Shown: positions 8,821 to 18,472, counted from the stretch's first letter. The stretch: DNA of 64,000 bases from an uncultured Prevotellaceae bacterium (GCA_900319225.1 ONNV01000003.1:248001-312000), one strand, 5' to 3'. Translations and numbers: made by a program. Notes: a model not told the origin generated them from the letters alone.

Positions 8821-8828
8821 TAATTTTG
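8821..8828 (+). promoter_or_regulatory. -7 element for rsmI-hflX-fumarase
   Basis: TAATTTTG on the plus strand matches TAnnTTTG exactly, 28 bases before the rsmI ATG. No convincing TTTG -33 element is seen at the usual distance. It faces away from the DUF6057 promoter. Confidence 0.5.
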
Positions 8829-8856
8829 TGATTTGCAACGCACGCGCGCACACACG

Positions 8857-9558
8857 ATGGCAGGAAAGCTTTATCTGGTACCCACCCCTGTGGGAAATCT
8901 TGAGGACATAACCTTGAGGGCATTACGCATTCTAAAGGAGGTGGACCTTATACTGGCCGAGGATACCCGGACCAGTTCAGTTCTGCTTAACCATTATGAC
9001 ATCCATAAGCCGCTGCAGTCACACCATAAGTTCAACGAGCATGAGACATCAGGCCTGGTGGCAAGCCGCATACAGGCCGGTCAGTCCGTGGCGCTGATAA
9101 GTGACGCAGGTACGCCGGGCATATCGGACCCTGGGTTCATGCTGGTTCGTGAATGTGTACAGCAGGGCATTGAGGTGGAGTGCCTGCCTGGTGCCACGGC
9201 ATTCGTGCCGGCGCTGATAAACTCCGGACTTCCATGTGACAGGTTCCTGTTTGAGGGTTTCCTGCCACAGAAAAAAGGCCGTCAGAGCCGTATAGCCGCG
9301 CTTAAGGATGAGCCGCGCACCATCATCTTCTATGAGTCTCCGTTCCGTTTGGTAAAGGCGTTGGAGCAGTTCACAGAAGTCTTTGGTCCGGAGCGCCCGG
9401 TTTGCGTCTGCAGAGAGATATCAAAAATCCATGATGAGAGCGTACGCGGTACACTGGCCGATGTCCTGGCCCATTTCAAGGCCCATGAACCTAAAGGCGA
9501 GATTGTGATTGTACTTGGCGGAGCGCCCGATAAGAAGCACAACAAGCAGGAAGAATGA
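8857..9558 (+). CDS. rsmI: 16S rRNA (cytidine1402-2'-O)-methyltransferase RsmI
   Basis: 233 residues, the normal bacterial length being about 225-290. Family signatures are in order: LVPTPVGNLEDITLR at the N-terminus, AEDTRTSSVLL, ISDAGTPGISDPGF, and LPGATAFVPALINSGL (the tetrapyrrole-methylase fold SAM site). The enzyme methylates the ribose of C1402 in the decoding centre of 16S rRNA. The ATG at 8857 is chosen over an upstream TTG because the protein then starts MAGKLYLVPTP as relatives do. The last four bases overlap the hflX start (ATGA), so translation is probably coupled. Two ribosome-related proteins are paired here. Confidence 0.95.
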   Translation: MAGKLYLVPTPVGNLEDITLRALRILKEVDLILAEDTRTSSVLLNHYDIHKPLQSHHKFNEHETSGLVASRIQAGQSVALISDAGTPGISDPGFMLVRECVQQGIEVECLPGATAFVPALINSGLPCDRFLFEGFLPQKKGRQSRIAALKDEPRTIIFYESPFRLVKALEQFTEVFGPERPVCVCREISKIHDESVRGTLADVLAHFKAHEPKGEIVIVLGGAPDKKHNKQEE

Positions 9559-10829
9559 AAGAAGAGTTTCAAGTCATAACAGAGAAGAAAGCCGAGACCG
9601 CCATACTGGTAGGTATCATCACACAGGATCAGGACGAGCGCAAGACACAGGAGTATCTTGACGAGCTTGAGTTCCTGGCCGATACCGCCGGCGTTACAGT
9701 CATGCGCCGTTTCACACAGAAGATTCCACAGGCTCTTGCTGCCACATATGTGGGTAAAGGTAAACTGGAGGAGATGCGTGATTACATCAAGCAGATGGAG
9801 GATCTGGATGAGGAGGTGGGTATGGCCATCTTTGATGATGAGCTCACGGCCAAGCAGATGTCGGCCATAGAGAGCGTGATCGGGGTGAAAGTCCTGGACC
9901 GCACGTCTTTGATACTGGACATTTTTGCCATGCGTGCCCAGACAGCCCACGCCAAGACTCAGGTTGAGCTGGCACAGTACCGCTATCTGCTGCCCCGACT
10001 GCAGCGAATGTGGACTCACCTGGAGCGTCAGGGAGGTGGATCCGGTGCCGGCGGCGGTAAGGGTACGGTAGGTCTGCGCGGACCTGGTGAGACCCAGCTT
10101 GAGATGGACCGCCGAATCATCACCAAGCGCATTAGCTGGCTCAAGGAGCAGCTGGCCGATATAGACCGCCAGAAATCCACAATGCGCAAGAACCGCGGCC
10201 GTCTTATCCGCGTGGCGCTGGTAGGATACACCAACGTAGGCAAGTCCACCCTTATGAACCTGCTCTCCAAGAGCGACGTGTTTGCTGAGAACAAGCTCTT
10301 TGCAACACTTGACACCACGGTCCGTAAGGTTGTGGTTGACAACCTGCCGTTCCTGCTGTCCGATACCGTAGGATTCATACGCAAGCTGCCCACAGACCTT
10401 GTGGAGTCATTCAAGTCCACACTTGATGAGGTTCGTGAGGCAGACCTGCTCATTCACGTGGTGGACATATCGCACCCCGACTTTGAGGACCAGATGAAGG
10501 TGGTTGACAAGACCCTGGCCGACCTTGGTGCCGGTGATAAGCCCAAGATTGTTCTCTTTAACAAGACCGATGCCTACACCTGGGTGGAGAAGGAGGCCGA
10601 TGACCTTACCCCCGCCACGCGTGAGAACATCACCATCGATGAGCTGCAGCGCACCTGGATGGGTAGATTGAACGGCGAGTGCCTGTTTGTATCGGCACTT
10701 AAAAAGACCGGAATTGAGAATATGCGTAAAGTACTATACGATAGAGTAAAGCAGTTGCACGTGCAGAAGTACCCCTACAACGATTTCCTCTATCCCGATG
10801 TAGACGATAATAATCAAAACACAAAATAA
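9555..10829 (+). CDS. hflX: GTPase HflX (ribosome-associated)
   Basis: 424 residues. The HflX N-terminal domain is followed by the glycine-rich linker [20 protein letters not shown] at about 160-179 and [10 protein letters not shown]. The G domain follows: G1 GYTNVGKST at 224-232, G3 DTVGF at 270-274 and G4 NKTD at 336-339. HflX binds the 50S subunit and rescues or splits stalled and hibernating ribosomes. It overlaps rsmI by 4 bases, and the fumarase gene starts 3 bases after its stop. All motifs are intact. Confidence 0.96.
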   Translation: MKEEFQVITEKKAETAILVGIITQDQDERKTQEYLDELEFLADTAGVTVMRRFTQKIPQALAATYVGKGKLEEMRDYIKQMEDLDEEVGMAIFDDELTAKQMSAIESVIGVKVLDRTSLILDIFAMRAQTAHAKTQVELAQYRYLLPRLQRMWTHLERQGGGSGAGGGKGTVGLRGPGETQLEMDRRIITKRISWLKEQLADIDRQKSTMRKNRGRLIRVALVGYTNVGKSTLMNLLSKSDVFAENKLFATLDTTVRKVVVDNLPFLLSDTVGFIRKLPTDLVESFKSTLDEVREADLLIHVVDISHPDFEDQMKVVDKTLADLGAGDKPKIVLFNKTDAYTWVEKEADDLTPATRENITIDELQRTWMGRLNGECLFVSALKKTGIENMRKVLYDRVKQLHVQKYPYNDFLYPDVDDNNQNTK

Positions 10830-10831
10830 AG

Positions 10832-12475
10832 ATGGCAAATTTCAAGTATGCGCCCATGTTCCAGCTGGGCAAGGATGAGACAGAGTACTATCTGCTCACC
10901 AAGGATTACGTAAGCGTAAGCGAGTTTGAGGGCAAACCCATTCTGAAGGTTCAGAAGGAGGGCCTCACAAAGATGGCCAATGCCGCATTCCGCGATGTAA
11001 GTTTCCTGCTGCGCCGCTCACACAACGAGCAGGTTGCCAAGATACTGCGTGACCCTGAGGCATCAGACAATGACAAGTACGTAGCTCTGACATTCCTTCG
11101 CAACGCCGAGGTATCGGCCAAAGGTAAGCTGCCTCTGTGCCAGGATACCGGTACCGCAATCATCCACGGTGAGAAGGGCCAGCAGGTATGGACCGGATTC
11201 TGCGATGAGGAAGCTCTGTCTGAGGGCGTATTCAAGACATACACTGAGGAGAACCTGCGTTACAGCCAGAACGCTCCCCTGGATATGTACAATGAGGTGA
11301 ACACCAAGTGCAACCTGCCCGCACAGATTGACATCGAGGCAACCGAGGGTATGGAGTACCGATTCCTGATGGTTACCAAGGGTGGCGGATCGGCCAACAA
11401 GACATATCTGTATCAGGAGACCAAGGCCCGCATCCAGAACCCCGGCACTCTGATTCCTTTCCTGGTTGAGAAGATGAAGAGCCTGGGTACAGCTGCCTGC
11501 CCTCCCTATCATATCGCATTCGTAATAGGCGGTACCAGTGCCGAGAAGAACCTGCTCACCGTCAAGCTGGCATCAACTCATTACTATGACTCACTGCCCA
11601 CCACAGGCGATGAGACCGGCCGCGCATTCCGCGATGTTGAGCTTGAGAAACAGCTGCTGCAGGAGGCTTACAAGATTGGTCTGGGCGCACAGTTCGGCGG
11701 TAAGTACATGGCACACGATGTACGCGTAATCCGTCTGCCGCGTCACGGTGCAAGCTGCCCCATAGGTCTGGGCGTAAGCTGCTCGGCCGACCGTAACATC
11801 AAGGCCAAGATCAACAAGGACGGTATCTGGATTGAGAAGATGGATGACAAACCATACGAGCTGATTCCTGAAGAGCTCCGTCAGGCCGGCGAGGGCGATG
11901 CCGTAAAGGTTGACCTGAACCGCCCCATGGCCGAGGTCTGCAAGCAGCTCTCACAGTATCCCGTAAGCACACGTCTGAGCCTTAACGGCACAATCATAGT
12001 AGGCCGTGACATAGCCCACGCCAAGATCAAGGCACGCCTTGATGCAGGTGAGCCCATGCCTCAGTACCTCAAGGAGCACCCCATCTACTACGCAGGTCCC
12101 GCCAAGACACCTGCAGGTATGGCTTGCGGCTCAATGGGTCCCACCACTGCCGGACGTATGGATCCCTACGTAGATGAGTTCCAGGATAACGGCGGATCAA
12201 TGATCATGCTGGCCAAGGGTAACCGCTCACAGGCCGTTACCGATGCCTGCAAGAAGCACGGAGGTTTCTACCTGGGTTCAATTGGCGGTCCCGCTGCCAT
12301 CCTTGCCCAGAACAACATCAAGTCAATCGAGTGCGTCGAGTACCCGGAACTTGGCATGGAGGCAATCTGGAAGATTGAGGTTGAGGACTTCCCGGCCTTT
12401 ATCCTGGTAGATGACAAGGGAAACGATTTCTTCAAGCAGCTCAAGCCCTGCGAAGGTTGCAGCATTTTGAAATAA
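10832..12475 (+). CDS. fumA: Class I [4Fe-4S] fumarate hydratase
   Basis: 547 residues, the same size as E. coli FumA/FumB. The three cluster cysteines are C103 in PLCQDTGT, C223 in GTAACPPYH and C317 in GVSCSADRN. They line up with E. coli C105, C224 and C318. The single chain fuses the alpha and beta halves. It interconverts fumarate and malate in the cytoplasm. In Bacteroidales this serves the reductive branch toward succinate, which fits an anaerobe using an oxygen-sensitive enzyme. It lies 3 bases after hflX, so it is probably in that transcript. A REPIN starts 2 bases after its stop codon. The choice between fumA and fumB naming is arbitrary. Confidence 0.95.
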   Translation: MANFKYAPMFQLGKDETEYYLLTKDYVSVSEFEGKPILKVQKEGLTKMANAAFRDVSFLLRRSHNEQVAKILRDPEASDNDKYVALTFLRNAEVSAKGKLPLCQDTGTAIIHGEKGQQVWTGFCDEEALSEGVFKTYTEENLRYSQNAPLDMYNEVNTKCNLPAQIDIEATEGMEYRFLMVTKGGGSANKTYLYQETKARIQNPGTLIPFLVEKMKSLGTAACPPYHIAFVIGGTSAEKNLLTVKLASTHYYDSLPTTGDETGRAFRDVELEKQLLQEAYKIGLGAQFGGKYMAHDVRVIRLPRHGASCPIGLGVSCSADRNIKAKINKDGIWIEKMDDKPYELIPEELRQAGEGDAVKVDLNRPMAEVCKQLSQYPVSTRLSLNGTIIVGRDIAHAKIKARLDAGEPMPQYLKEHPIYYAGPAKTPAGMACGSMGPTTAGRMDPYVDEFQDNGGSMIMLAKGNRSQAVTDACKKHGGFYLGSIGGPAAILAQNNIKSIECVEYPELGMEAIWKIEVEDFPAFILVDDKGNDFFKQLKPCEGCSILK

Positions 12476-12476
12476 A

Positions 12477-12571
12477 TGTGGAATTGGGGACAGTCCCCTT
12501 TTCCACATGCTAAAGTGGACGACAGTTGAAAAAATAATCACGTGGAAAAGGGGACTGTCCCCAATTCCACA
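12477..12571. repeat. REPIN: inverted pair of class A REP sequences
   Basis: Two perfect 30-base inverted copies (12477-12506 and 12542-12571) with core GGGGACAGTCCCC flank a 35-base spacer. Each arm is itself a hairpin. The element lies between the fumarase stop (12475) and the holB start (12586), so it is in the middle of a co-oriented gene series. It may trim or terminate the upstream message. Confidence 0.92.
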
Positions 12572-12585
12572 TTTTCAAAACAGTC

Positions 12586-13722
12586 ATGTTTTTTAGGGAC
12601 GTAATAGGACAGCAGGAGGTGATAGAGCGGCTGGTAAAGGACGCTCAAGCCGGGACTGTGCCCCACGCACTGCTGTTCTGTGGTCCTGAAGGAGTAGGCA
12701 AACTGCAAACAGCAATAGCGTTCAGTCGCTATTTGCTATGCAGGGATAAGGGTACCGCAGCGGAATCATGCGGTACCTGCCCTGCATGTGTCAAGATGGA
12801 CAAGCTGGTACACCCCGACCTGCATTTTGTCTTCCCCGTCATAAACAAGAGCAAGAGCGCAGGCCGGTCAACCGTATCGGATGACGAGATTGCCACCTGG
12901 CGCGATACAGTGCTTGAGCGGCAGTATTTTGGCTTTGAGGATTGGCTCACAGCCATTGATGCCGACAACAAGCAGGCGCGCATATTCGTGACCGAGAGTG
13001 AATCAATACTCTCCAAGCTGTCACTCAAGTCCGTTGAGGGCGGCTACAAGATCATGATAATCTGGCATGCCGAGAAGATGAACGCCGAGTGCGCCAACTC
13101 CATCCTCAAACTGCTTGAGGAGCCGCCTGCCGGAACAATATTCATTCTCACTACCGATGCTCCCGAGCAGATGCTTGAGACCATCATAAGCCGCACGCAG
13201 CGCATAGAATTCAAGCGCATACCGGAGCAGCTCATAGAGCAGCGTCTCACAGGCCCGGGATATATGCTGGATGCCGATACCGCAGCCAAGATAGCACACC
13301 TGAGTGGAGGCAGCTGGCTCAAGGCCATGAGCGCACTCAGGGTAAACGCCGAGAGCGATGAGTTCTTTGACTATTTTACCCGTCTTATGCGCCTGTCATA
13401 CGGCCGCAAACTCAAGGACCTCAAGCTCTGGGCCGATGGCATAGCAGGCGGCGGACGCGAGTGGCAGAAACGGTTCCTTGCCTACTGCCAGCGCATGATA
13501 CGTGAGAACTTTATCTGCAACTTCCACAACCCTGACCTCAACTACATGACTGAGCAGGAGCGGCAGTTCTCGGTAAAGTTCGCCCCGTTTGTGAATGAGA
13601 ACAATATCATCGGACTCATGGATGTGCTGTCCGATGCACAGAGAGATATAGAACAGAACGTAAATTCCAAGATGGTGTTCTTTGACCTTACACTCAAGAC
13701 CATCATGCTAATGAAACAATAA
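12586..13722 (+). CDS. holB: DNA polymerase III delta' subunit (clamp loader)
   Basis: 378 residues. The AAA+ fold begins DVIGQQEVIERL. The Walker-A-like loop GPEGVGKLQ at 33-41 lacks the usual Thr/Ser, as expected for the non-hydrolysing delta' stator. A zinc module is formed by C52, C62, C65 and C68. KLLEEPPAGTIFILTT and ISRTQRIEF form the sensor 1 region with the SRC-like motif, here SRT. It is part of the clamp loader that places the sliding clamp on DNA. ricT starts 1 base after its stop codon, the usual Bacteroidetes arrangement. The SRT sequence instead of SRC is a minor change. Confidence 0.9.
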   Translation: MFFRDVIGQQEVIERLVKDAQAGTVPHALLFCGPEGVGKLQTAIAFSRYLLCRDKGTAAESCGTCPACVKMDKLVHPDLHFVFPVINKSKSAGRSTVSDDEIATWRDTVLERQYFGFEDWLTAIDADNKQARIFVTESESILSKLSLKSVEGGYKIMIIWHAEKMNAECANSILKLLEEPPAGTIFILTTDAPEQMLETIISRTQRIEFKRIPEQLIEQRLTGPGYMLDADTAAKIAHLSGGSWLKAMSALRVNAESDEFFDYFTRLMRLSYGRKLKDLKLWADGIAGGGREWQKRFLAYCQRMIRENFICNFHNPDLNYMTEQERQFSVKFAPFVNENNIIGLMDVLSDAQRDIEQNVNSKMVFFDLTLKTIMLMKQ

Positions 13723-13723
13723 T

Positions 13724-14851
13724 ATGGATCAGGATTTCATACTCAATAACGGAAGCGGCGGAATCTGCTGCAAGGGTTGCGGCCGCGGAATGGGACAACT
13801 CCACTCTTTTGACTATCTGGCAGGCGTGCCGGGGGCCGATGAGGGCGATTATGTTGAGGTACAGTTCAAGAACACCCGCAAGGGTTTCTTTATCAACTCC
13901 AACAAACTGCCTCTGGAGAAAGGCGATATCGTAGCTGTGGAATCCAATCCCGGGCACGACATTGGAACCGTAACCATGACCGGACGTCTGGTTAAGCTCC
14001 AGATGAAAAAGGCCAACCTGCGCCCCGACATTGAGATCAAGCGCGTCTACCGCAAGGCGCGTGAGGTTGATATGGAGAAGTATGCCGAGGCCAAGGCACG
14101 CGAGCATGACACCATGATCCGCTCCCGCCAGATAGCCAAGGACCTGGGTCTGGAGATGAAGATAGGTGACGTGGAGTATCAGGGTGACGGACTCAAGGCC
14201 ATATTCTACTATATAGCCGATGGCCGCGTGGATTTCCGCCAGCTCATCAAGGTGCTGGCCGATGCATTCCATGTGCGTATTGAGATGAAACAGATAGGTG
14301 CCCGCCAGGAGGCAGGCCGCATAGGTGGCATCGGCCCCTGCGGCAGAGAGCTCTGCTGCGCCACCTGGATGACCAGCTTTGTATCAGTCTCAACCGGCGC
14401 CGCCCGTTTCCAGGACCTCTCCATGAACCCGCAGAAACTGGCCGGCCAGTGCGCCAAGCTCAAGTGCTGCCTCAACTATGAGGTCGATGCCTACGTCGAG
14501 GCCCAGAAGGGATTCCCCTCACGCGACATCCCCTTGGAGACAATGGACAGCACCTACTACTTCTTCAAGGCCGATATCCTGAACGGACAGCTATCCTACT
14601 CTACCGATAAGGTGTTTGCCGCCAACGTGGAGACAATCACCCCCGCTCGCGCGCTTGAAATCATAGGCATGAACCGCAAGGGCCAGAAACCCCTGAGCCT
14701 TGATGAGAATGCCGTCCACACCGATTCCCGCATAGAGAACGATATCCTCACCGACGGCGATCTGTCCCGCTTTGACAAAAAGAAAAAGAAGAAAAAGCAT
14801 CACAACCGCCCGCACGGCCCACGCCCCGACAACCGTCCCCCCAAGGAATAA
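13724..14851 (+). CDS. ricT: PSP1-domain protein RicT (YaaT family)
   Basis: 375 residues. N-terminal cysteines are C15, C16 and C19 (GGICCKGCGRG). The PSP1 domain occupies roughly 25-250 with GPCGRELCCATW and GQCAKLKCCLNYE, the cysteine-rich motifs of RicT/YaaT. In Bacillus the Ric complex carries Fe-S clusters and modulates RNase Y and sporulation signalling; the role in Bacteroidales is not established. The C-terminal tail is Lys/His/Pro rich (FDKKKKKKKHHNRPHG) and probably disordered. In many relatives gldH follows this gene. Here the next objects are a REPIN and hairpins and then the convergent rodA, so gldH is absent at this place. Confidence 0.9.
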   Translation: MDQDFILNNGSGGICCKGCGRGMGQLHSFDYLAGVPGADEGDYVEVQFKNTRKGFFINSNKLPLEKGDIVAVESNPGHDIGTVTMTGRLVKLQMKKANLRPDIEIKRVYRKAREVDMEKYAEAKAREHDTMIRSRQIAKDLGLEMKIGDVEYQGDGLKAIFYYIADGRVDFRQLIKVLADAFHVRIEMKQIGARQEAGRIGGIGPCGRELCCATWMTSFVSVSTGAARFQDLSMNPQKLAGQCAKLKCCLNYEVDAYVEAQKGFPSRDIPLETMDSTYYFFKADILNGQLSYSTDKVFAANVETITPARALEIIGMNRKGQKPLSLDENAVHTDSRIENDILTDGDLSRFDKKKKKKKHHNRPHGPRPDNRPPKE

Positions 14852-14854
14852 AAA

Positions 14855-14955
14855 GGGGCACAAAAGGGACGGTTCTATCTGTGCCCTTAAGAAGGATTTG
14901 AAATCAGTTGATTATAATCAAAAGGGCACAGATAGAACCGTCCCTTTTGTGCCCC
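14855..14955. repeat. REPIN: inverted pair of class B REP sequences
   Basis: Perfect 34-base inverted arms (14855-14888, 14922-14955) contain GGGACGGTTCTATCTGTG and end in GGGGCAC/GTGCCCC. The spacer is 33 bases. Each arm can fold on itself through GGGCACA/TGTGCCC. The element starts 4 bases after the ricT stop. The same class is seen at 61109-61208. Confidence 0.92.
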
Positions 14956-15042
14956 TCCGCACCGAGCCTTCCCCGTGCGTATCGCTAATCCGCAGATCGG
15001 ATTCCAGCTGCACACACCAGCACGGTCCCCAGCTGCAGTTCA

Positions 15043-15163
15043 GTAAAACTAAGACCTCGCGAGCAAAGCTAGCGAGGTCTTAGTTTTACCCGGCCTGGAA
15101 GGCCGGCAGAGTGGAGCGGTATGGAATACCGCGGAACGGGTTTGGGGCGTCGCCGCCCCAAAC
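15043..15163. other. Array of four consecutive hairpins between convergent ricT and rodA
   Basis: Stem-loops in order: 15043-15060/15072-15089, a perfect 18-bp stem with A-rich start and T-rich end; 15090-15106 (CCGGCC-TGGAA-GGCCGG); 15116-15132 (GCGGTA-TGGAA-TACCGC); and 15140-15163 (GTTTGGGGCG-TCGC-CGCCCCAAAC). Hairpins two and three share the loop TGGAA. The first could serve as a bidirectional terminator for the two converging genes. The other three have no U-run and are unexplained. The remainder of the 14956-15182 stretch has no supportable gene. Confidence 0.8.
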
Positions 15164-15182
15164 TAAAAAAAGGTAAAAAAAA

Positions 15183-16640
15183 TCAATAATTAGCCGACCG
15201 CTCGCAATCGATCCTAAGGAACATAGCCAAAAGAATGGTAAATCCCCAAAGAGATGACCCACCATAGCTGAAGAAAGGAAGCGGAATGCCGATAACCGGG
15301 GTAATACCCAGCACCATACCTATATTAATAAATAGGTGGAACAGCAGGATACTTATCACCGAGTACCCATACACCCGCCCGAACACCGACGCTTGCCGCT
15401 CGGCCAGCACAATAAGCCTAAGCAGCAGCCCCAGATAGAGCAGCAGCACAAACACTGAGCCTATGAATCCCTGCTCCTCGCCCACCGTGCAGAATATAAA
15501 GTCAGTATCCTGCTCAGGTACATACTTGAGCTTGGTCTGGGTACCTTTCATGAATCCCTTGCCGGTAAATCCGCCTGATCCGATGGCAATGAGTGACTGG
15601 TTCACGTTATAGCCGGCGCCCTTGGGATCATCCTCCAGGCCCAGGATCACGTTGATACGGGTACGCTGGTGAGGCTGCAGTATCTCATTGAACGCGTAGT
15701 CTACCGAGAACAGGAATCCCACCGATCCAATGGCGAACACAGCTATCCAGATGTAACGTCGGGCCATATCCTTTAAGGCACGGAATATGATATGGACGCT
15801 TGTTATTATAATAAGAAGCACCTGCAGGTAGGTGACGTTGAATGCAAAGATGGAGAGTGAAAAAGCCAGTCCCACCAGCATTCCTACCACGCCCTCCAGG
15901 AATATGGTAAGTGCAAATTTCTTGTCATTGGACATGATGCGAACCATAAGCGCCTCAACCAGTTGCACGATGGTGAGCACCAACCATGTACCCAGCTTGA
16001 ACGGCTGCTCGCCAAAGCTTACCGGGCTGTACTTGATCTCAAGTATAAAGAACAGTATGGCACAGAAACCTGTCAGCAACACGCTGCCTGTCATTCCCTC
16101 CCTGAAAAGCACCAGCAGGAAAGCCAGATAAACCAGGGCCGATCCGGTCTCATTCTGCAGGACTATGAACACCATGGGCAGCAGGAATATACCGCAGGCG
16201 CGGAACAGGTCCTTGGGGTCATTGGCATTGAAATCATAGCGGTCCACATATTTGGCCAATGCAAGCGCCGTGGCAAATTTGGAGAACTCGGCAGGTTGCA
16301 GCTTTACAGGACCCAGGCTAAGCCATGAGTGGGAGCCCTTGGTGTCACCCGCCACAAAGATGGTGATGACCAGCAGCAACAGCAACGCTATATAGACCAC
16401 ATAGGCATAAGAGCTTAGGGTGTTCTGGTTAAAGAGCATTATAATGCCTCCCAGCACAAATGACAGGAGTATCCATACCAACTGCTTGCCGGGACGTGTG
16501 GAGAATGAGAACAGGTCAACATTCTCAACATTGGCACTTGCGCCGCAAATGCTGAACCATCCGCACACCATTATGCACAGGACCAGCAGAACGGTCAGCC
16601 AGTCCAGTTTGCCAATTATGTCAACGCTCCTCCTCCCCAT
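15183..16640 (-). CDS. rodA: Rod-shape peptidoglycan glycosyltransferase RodA
   Basis: 485 residues with about ten membrane helices. It belongs to the SEDS family (FtsW/RodA/SpoVE). Family traits include LGPVKLQPAEFSKFATALA, GAGYNVNQSLIAIGSGGFTGKG, EQDTDFIFCTVGEEQGF and the terminal GIPLPFFSYGGSS. It polymerises glycan strands from lipid II during side-wall elongation and works with the class B PBP encoded next to it. Its ATG at 16640 overlaps the end of mrdA by 20 bases, suggesting translational coupling. It is longer than E. coli RodA (370) through an extended central loop and helix region, which I believe is common in Bacteroidetes. Confidence 0.95.
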   Translation of the reverse strand: MGRRSVDIIGKLDWLTVLLVLCIMVCGWFSICGASANVENVDLFSFSTRPGKQLVWILLSFVLGGIIMLFNQNTLSSYAYVVYIALLLLLVITIFVAGDTKGSHSWLSLGPVKLQPAEFSKFATALALAKYVDRYDFNANDPKDLFRACGIFLLPMVFIVLQNETGSALVYLAFLLVLFREGMTGSVLLTGFCAILFFILEIKYSPVSFGEQPFKLGTWLVLTIVQLVEALMVRIMSNDKKFALTIFLEGVVGMLVGLAFSLSIFAFNVTYLQVLLIIITSVHIIFRALKDMARRYIWIAVFAIGSVGFLFSVDYAFNEILQPHQRTRINVILGLEDDPKGAGYNVNQSLIAIGSGGFTGKGFMKGTQTKLKYVPEQDTDFIFCTVGEEQGFIGSVFVLLLYLGLLLRLIVLAERQASVFGRVYGYSVISILLFHLFINIGMVLGITPVIGIPLPFFSYGGSSLWGFTILLAMFLRIDCERSANY

Positions 16641-18465
16641 AGTCTATTACACGATTGGAATAATCATCAGCCTTACGCTGGCTGGCCTCTGACAGACCGC
16701 CTTTTATGTACTGCTCCATCATAAGTGCGCCGATAGGCACGCCGTAAACAGCACCGAATCCGCCGTTCTCTACATAGACCGCGATGGCAATCTGCGGGTC
16801 CTCCATAGGTGCAAAACCCATGAATACCGAGTGGTCTATACCACGGTTCTGGGCAGTTCCGGTCTTGCCGCATACCTGATAATCGGGGTTGTTGGCGGCA
16901 CGGCAGGTTCCGTCAATGACCGACTGGCGCATGCCCTGTATCACTGTCTCGTAATTCTTTCTGTCAACACCCACATAATGGCGTGTGATGTAGAGTGAAT
17001 CAAGCTTCTCTCCGTCAATCTCCTTGGCCACATGCGGTGCTATGTAATAGCCGCGGTTGGCTATGGTAGCACCCAGGTTGGCAATCTGGAGCGGCGTAAG
17101 GGTAACCTCACCCTGTCCTATGGAGTTACTTATTGTGGTAAGTCCGTTCCAGGAGCGGTTGTAATGACGGTCATAATAGTCTGAGTTGGGTATCATGCCA
17201 CGGGCCTCACCGGGCAGGTCAACTCCAAGTGTATAGCCGAATCCCATGTCCACCATATAGTCTTTCCAGACCGTGAGGGCTTTCTGCGGCGTGCCGTATT
17301 TGGCAGCGCCTATCATATAGTAGTATGCCCAGCAGAAATAGCCGTTACATGAGGTGGCAATGGCAAAGTCAAGTGACAGGGGTGATGAATGCTCATGGCA
17401 GCCTACCCTGAGCCCGCGGAACACGAATCCGCCCTGACAGGGATACTGAGTACGTGAGTCAATGATTCCCTCCTGCAGGAAAGTGAGTGCCTGTGATGTC
17501 TTGAATGTGGAACCCGGAGGATAGGTACCCTGTATGGGGCGGTTAAGCAGCGGTTTGTCAGGTCTGGCAGCCAGCTCCTGATAGTGCTCTCCGCGGTGAC
17601 GGCCTGACAGCTCCGAGGGGTTGAACGTGGGTGATGACACCATACACAGAACCTCACCCGTCTTGGGATCCAGGGCAACGATACTGCCTATCTTGTTCTG
17701 CATGAGCCTCTCTCCCAGCATCTGCAGCTCTATGTCAAGGCCCAGCTTTATGTTCTTGCCCGGCACTGATTCCTTATCAAAATCGCCGTTGTAGTAACTG
17801 CCCTGGATACGTCCGTAAGCATCCTTAAGCAGCACCTCAACACCTTTCTGACCACGCAGCTGGCTCTCGTAGTATTTCTCTACACCCTGCTTGCCTATCA
17901 CGTCTCCCTGGCTGTACCAGCTGTCATTCTCAATCTCGCTCTTGGATACCTCACCCAGGTCACCAAGCAGATGTGCCGCAGCCTCATAGTTGTATTTACG
18001 CTGCTGACGCTGGTTGATGCCAAACCCGCGGAACCGGTACAGGTTCTCTCTCAGGTCCGATATCTCATCAAAAGAGAGCTGAGCCATAAAGACCTGCTCC
18101 GTGTATGGGGAGTATCCGGGATTCTTACGCAGGTTCCGGATATCGGCCATACGGCTCTCAAAGAAATCACGGGTTATATCCATTGCCCGGCAGAATGCCA
18201 GCGTGTCCAGATCCTTTACGTTACGCATCACCACCATCACGTCAAATGACGGCTGGTTGCTCACTATCATACGGCCTTCACGGTCATATATGACGCCGCG
18301 TGTGGGGTATACGGTGCGGTAATAAAGGGCGTTGTTATCGGCCGAGTAGCGGTAACGGGTATCTATTATCTGGATTTGGAACAGGCGTATCACATATATC
18401 AGCACCACGGCCACGACCATTATGCCTATGAGATACTTCCTGTTGTCAAACTTGTGGTTCTTCAC
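16621..18465 (-). CDS. mrdA: Penicillin-binding protein 2 (MrdA), elongasome transpeptidase
   Basis: 614 residues with one N-terminal membrane anchor (about 11-30). The dimerisation domain begins YYRTVYPTRGVIYDREGR. Transpeptidase motifs: S319-T-F-K322 (active-site serine in GSTFKTS), S372-C-N374 and K534-T-G-T537. It cross-links peptidoglycan in side-wall growth and is a beta-lactam target. The start is a GTG at 18465, 8 bases after the mreD stop, which gives VKNHKFDNRKYLIG as in relatives. It overlaps rodA at its 3' end. Confidence 0.96.
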   Translation of the reverse strand: MKNHKFDNRKYLIGIMVVAVVLIYVIRLFQIQIIDTRYRYSADNNALYYRTVYPTRGVIYDREGRMIVSNQPSFDVMVVMRNVKDLDTLAFCRAMDITRDFFESRMADIRNLRKNPGYSPYTEQVFMAQLSFDEISDLRENLYRFRGFGINQRQQRKYNYEAAAHLLGDLGEVSKSEIENDSWYSQGDVIGKQGVEKYYESQLRGQKGVEVLLKDAYGRIQGSYYNGDFDKESVPGKNIKLGLDIELQMLGERLMQNKIGSIVALDPKTGEVLCMVSSPTFNPSELSGRHRGEHYQELAARPDKPLLNRPIQGTYPPGSTFKTSQALTFLQEGIIDSRTQYPCQGGFVFRGLRVGCHEHSSPLSLDFAIATSCNGYFCWAYYYMIGAAKYGTPQKALTVWKDYMVDMGFGYTLGVDLPGEARGMIPNSDYYDRHYNRSWNGLTTISNSIGQGEVTLTPLQIANLGATIANRGYYIAPHVAKEIDGEKLDSLYITRHYVGVDRKNYETVIQGMRQSVIDGTCRAANNPDYQVCGKTGTAQNRGIDHSVFMGFAPMEDPQIAIAVYVENGGFGAVYGVPIGALMMEQYIKGGLSEASQRKADDYSNRVIDYGEEER

Positions 18466-18472
18466 CGCAGAA

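Noticed and set aside
8762-8923. Extended N-terminus of the DUF6057 protein
   Set aside because: The 54 extra residues would run across both divergent promoters and into rsmI. The ATG at 8761 directly precedes the first membrane helix.
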